NCBI GenBank assembly: GCA_003641695.1
Contig: QNBL01000136.1
Span: 1 to 7,287, forward strand
DNA from: Spirochaetota bacterium
GTDB taxonomy: Bacteria > Spirochaetota > Spirochaetia > B11-G9
Reading direction: 5' to 3'
Length of the DNA: 7,287 nt
A program made the position numbers and the translations under genes. Every line of letters starts with the position of its first letter. Position 1 is the first letter of the stretch. A model generated the notes under the pieces. The model saw only the letters and a program-made list of their open reading frames with translations, was not told the DNA's origin and did not search any database. Positions 6,305-7,287 of this stretch are shown piece by piece.

Positions 6305-7287
6305 ATGAACACAGGGGGAAATAAAGATTCATGGAAACTGATTGTATCCTTTTCGGTACTGGTCATTGTTTCCCTTCTGGTGCTCTTTGCGGGAAGATAC
6401 CCCAGGGTGGGTATGTTAAACCCCCTTACTCTCTCCAGTGATCCGATTGCCCGCAGCCTGGTTTTCAATCTCAGGTTTCCTCGGGTACTGACAGCGGTTC
6501 TTCTCGGGGTGGTCCTTTCCGGTGCAGGAATGGTTTTTCAAATGATCTTTTCAAACCCCCTGGTAGAACCGGGATTTCTGGGGGTTTCCCAGGGAGCTGC
6601 ATTCGGAGCAGCTTTCTCAATCGTATTTATTTCCACTTCCGCCTGGGTTATTCAGAGCACTGCAGCAGTCAGTGCAATAGCGGGGCTGTTTATCTCTTAC
6701 GTCATTGCCAAAAAGGTGAAGTTCGGAGGATGGGTGCTTCGGCTGATACTCTCCGGAATAGCGGTATCCGCTTTATTCTCAGCAGGAGTCGGTATTCTCA
6801 AGTATACTGCAGATCCCATGAAAGATTTGCCGGAGATAACTTTCTGGATGCTCGGGGGGCTTTGGAGTATAACCTGGTCCGGTTTTTTTACCATTCTTCC
6901 GGTCGTATCGGTTTCAATCATTGTCCTTCTCTTTATGCGGTGGCGGCTGAACATCTTAAGCCTCAACGATGAAACAGCTTTTTCTTTGGGTCTTGCTCCG
7001 GAGAGAGAGCGGCTGCTTTTTCTGCTTACTGCAACTGCGGCAACTGCGGCAGTTGTTTCGGTAAGTGGAATAGTTAGCTGGGTAGGATTGATAATCCCCC
7101 ATATTTCAAGAAGAGTGTTCAGGACGGACACACGATACAGTCTTCCCGGGAGTATGATTCTCGGAGGAATTTTTACGCTGCTCTGTGATACCTTTGCGCG
7201 GATGCTTTTCCCCGGAGAGATCCCTCTGGGAGTATTTACTTCGTTTTTGGGATCCGGGATTTTTATCATCCTGCTGATGAGCCGGAA
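6305..7287 (+). CDS. ABC importer permease, FecCD/BtuC family, last residues beyond the right edge
   Basis: The frame is open for 327 codons from the ATG to the window end; the family is usually about 330-350 residues, so only a short C-terminal piece is missing. It forms the transmembrane homodimer of a type II importer in the inner membrane. Visible features are a first membrane helix at about 12-30; the family block RFPRVLTAVLLGVVLSGAG followed by MVFQMIFSNPLVEPGFLG (57-93); FWMLGGLWSITW (180-191); the ATPase-coupling loop region LGLAPERER (228-236); SGIVSWVGLIIPHISRRV (254-271); and DTFARMLFPGEIPLGVFTSF (295-314). About ten hydrophobic segments are apparent, as expected. AGGAG (6296-6300) overlaps the preceding stop codon and lies only 4 nt from the ATG, so translation is probably coupled to the binding protein. 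An ATPase gene is expected just downstream, outside the window. Confidence 0.93.
   Translation, partial: MNTGGNKDSWKLIVSFSVLVIVSLLVLFAGRYPRVGMLNPLTLSSDPIARSLVFNLRFPRVLTAVLLGVVLSGAGMVFQMIFSNPLVEPGFLGVSQGAAFGAAFSIVFISTSAWVIQSTAAVSAIAGLFISYVIAKKVKFGGWVLRLILSGIAVSALFSAGVGILKYTADPMKDLPEITFWMLGGLWSITWSGFFTILPVVSVSIIVLLFMRWRLNILSLNDETAFSLGLAPERERLLFLLTATAATAAVVSVSGIVSWVGLIIPHISRRVFRTDTRYSLPGSMILGGIFTLLCDTFARMLFPGEIPLGVFTSFLGSGIFIILLMSR

Noticed and set aside
6697..7269. Minus-strand open frame of 190 codons
   Set aside because: It is antisense to the FecCD-type permease and has a low-complexity basic translation with no recognisable motif.

Overview
The window looks like a chromosomal segment of a fermentative, diderm, moderate-GC bacterium. 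A free-living spirochaete (Spirochaeta/Sediminispirochaeta-like) is my best guess. The basis is the ptb-buk pair, a very large alpha-amylase-family protein, a BFN-domain protein with a UVR tail, and a binding protein with a spirochaete-style non-lipoprotein signal peptide. This is inference from gene style, not from a marker gene. No transposon, phage, CRISPR, tRNA or rRNA sequence was seen, and codon use looks even across the genes.

Left part, all on the minus strand and read from right to left: pth (5083-4511, peptidyl-tRNA hydrolase); a 114-bp gap holding a promoter and a 27-bp imperfect palindrome; ptb (4396-3482, phosphate butyryltransferase); buk (3485-2418, butyrate kinase), overlapping ptb by ATGA; a 60-bp gap; a bifunctional-nuclease-domain protein with a C-terminal UVR motif (2357-1794); and a large GH13 alpha-amylase-family protein (1797 to the left edge, C-terminus outside), overlapping the previous gene by GTGA. 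Ptb and Buk convert an acyl-CoA to acyl phosphate and then to the free acid plus ATP, the energy-yielding last step of butyrate or branched-chain-acid fermentation. The GH13 protein would act earlier, on alpha-glucans. The tight packing suggests that ptb-buk-BFN-GH13 can be co-transcribed, although a weak extra promoter may lie before the BFN gene.

Right part, on the plus strand: a divergent control region (5084-5199) leads into a type II ABC importer of the iron-siderophore/cobalamin (BtuF/BtuCD, FecCD) class. It has a periplasmic binding protein (5200-6297) and a polytopic permease (6305 to the right edge, lacking only its last residues). The ATPase gene is presumably just outside the window. 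The exact cargo (ferric siderophore, haem, corrinoid or an oxyanion) cannot be read from the sequence.

I found no convincing undescribed system. The points most worth checking are the strong palindrome abutting the ptb-buk promoter, the probable leaderless pth transcript, the repeated ATTATC/GATAAT elements over the importer's start site, and the GH13 protein with a Pro in place of the usual region IV His and a long N-terminal extension.
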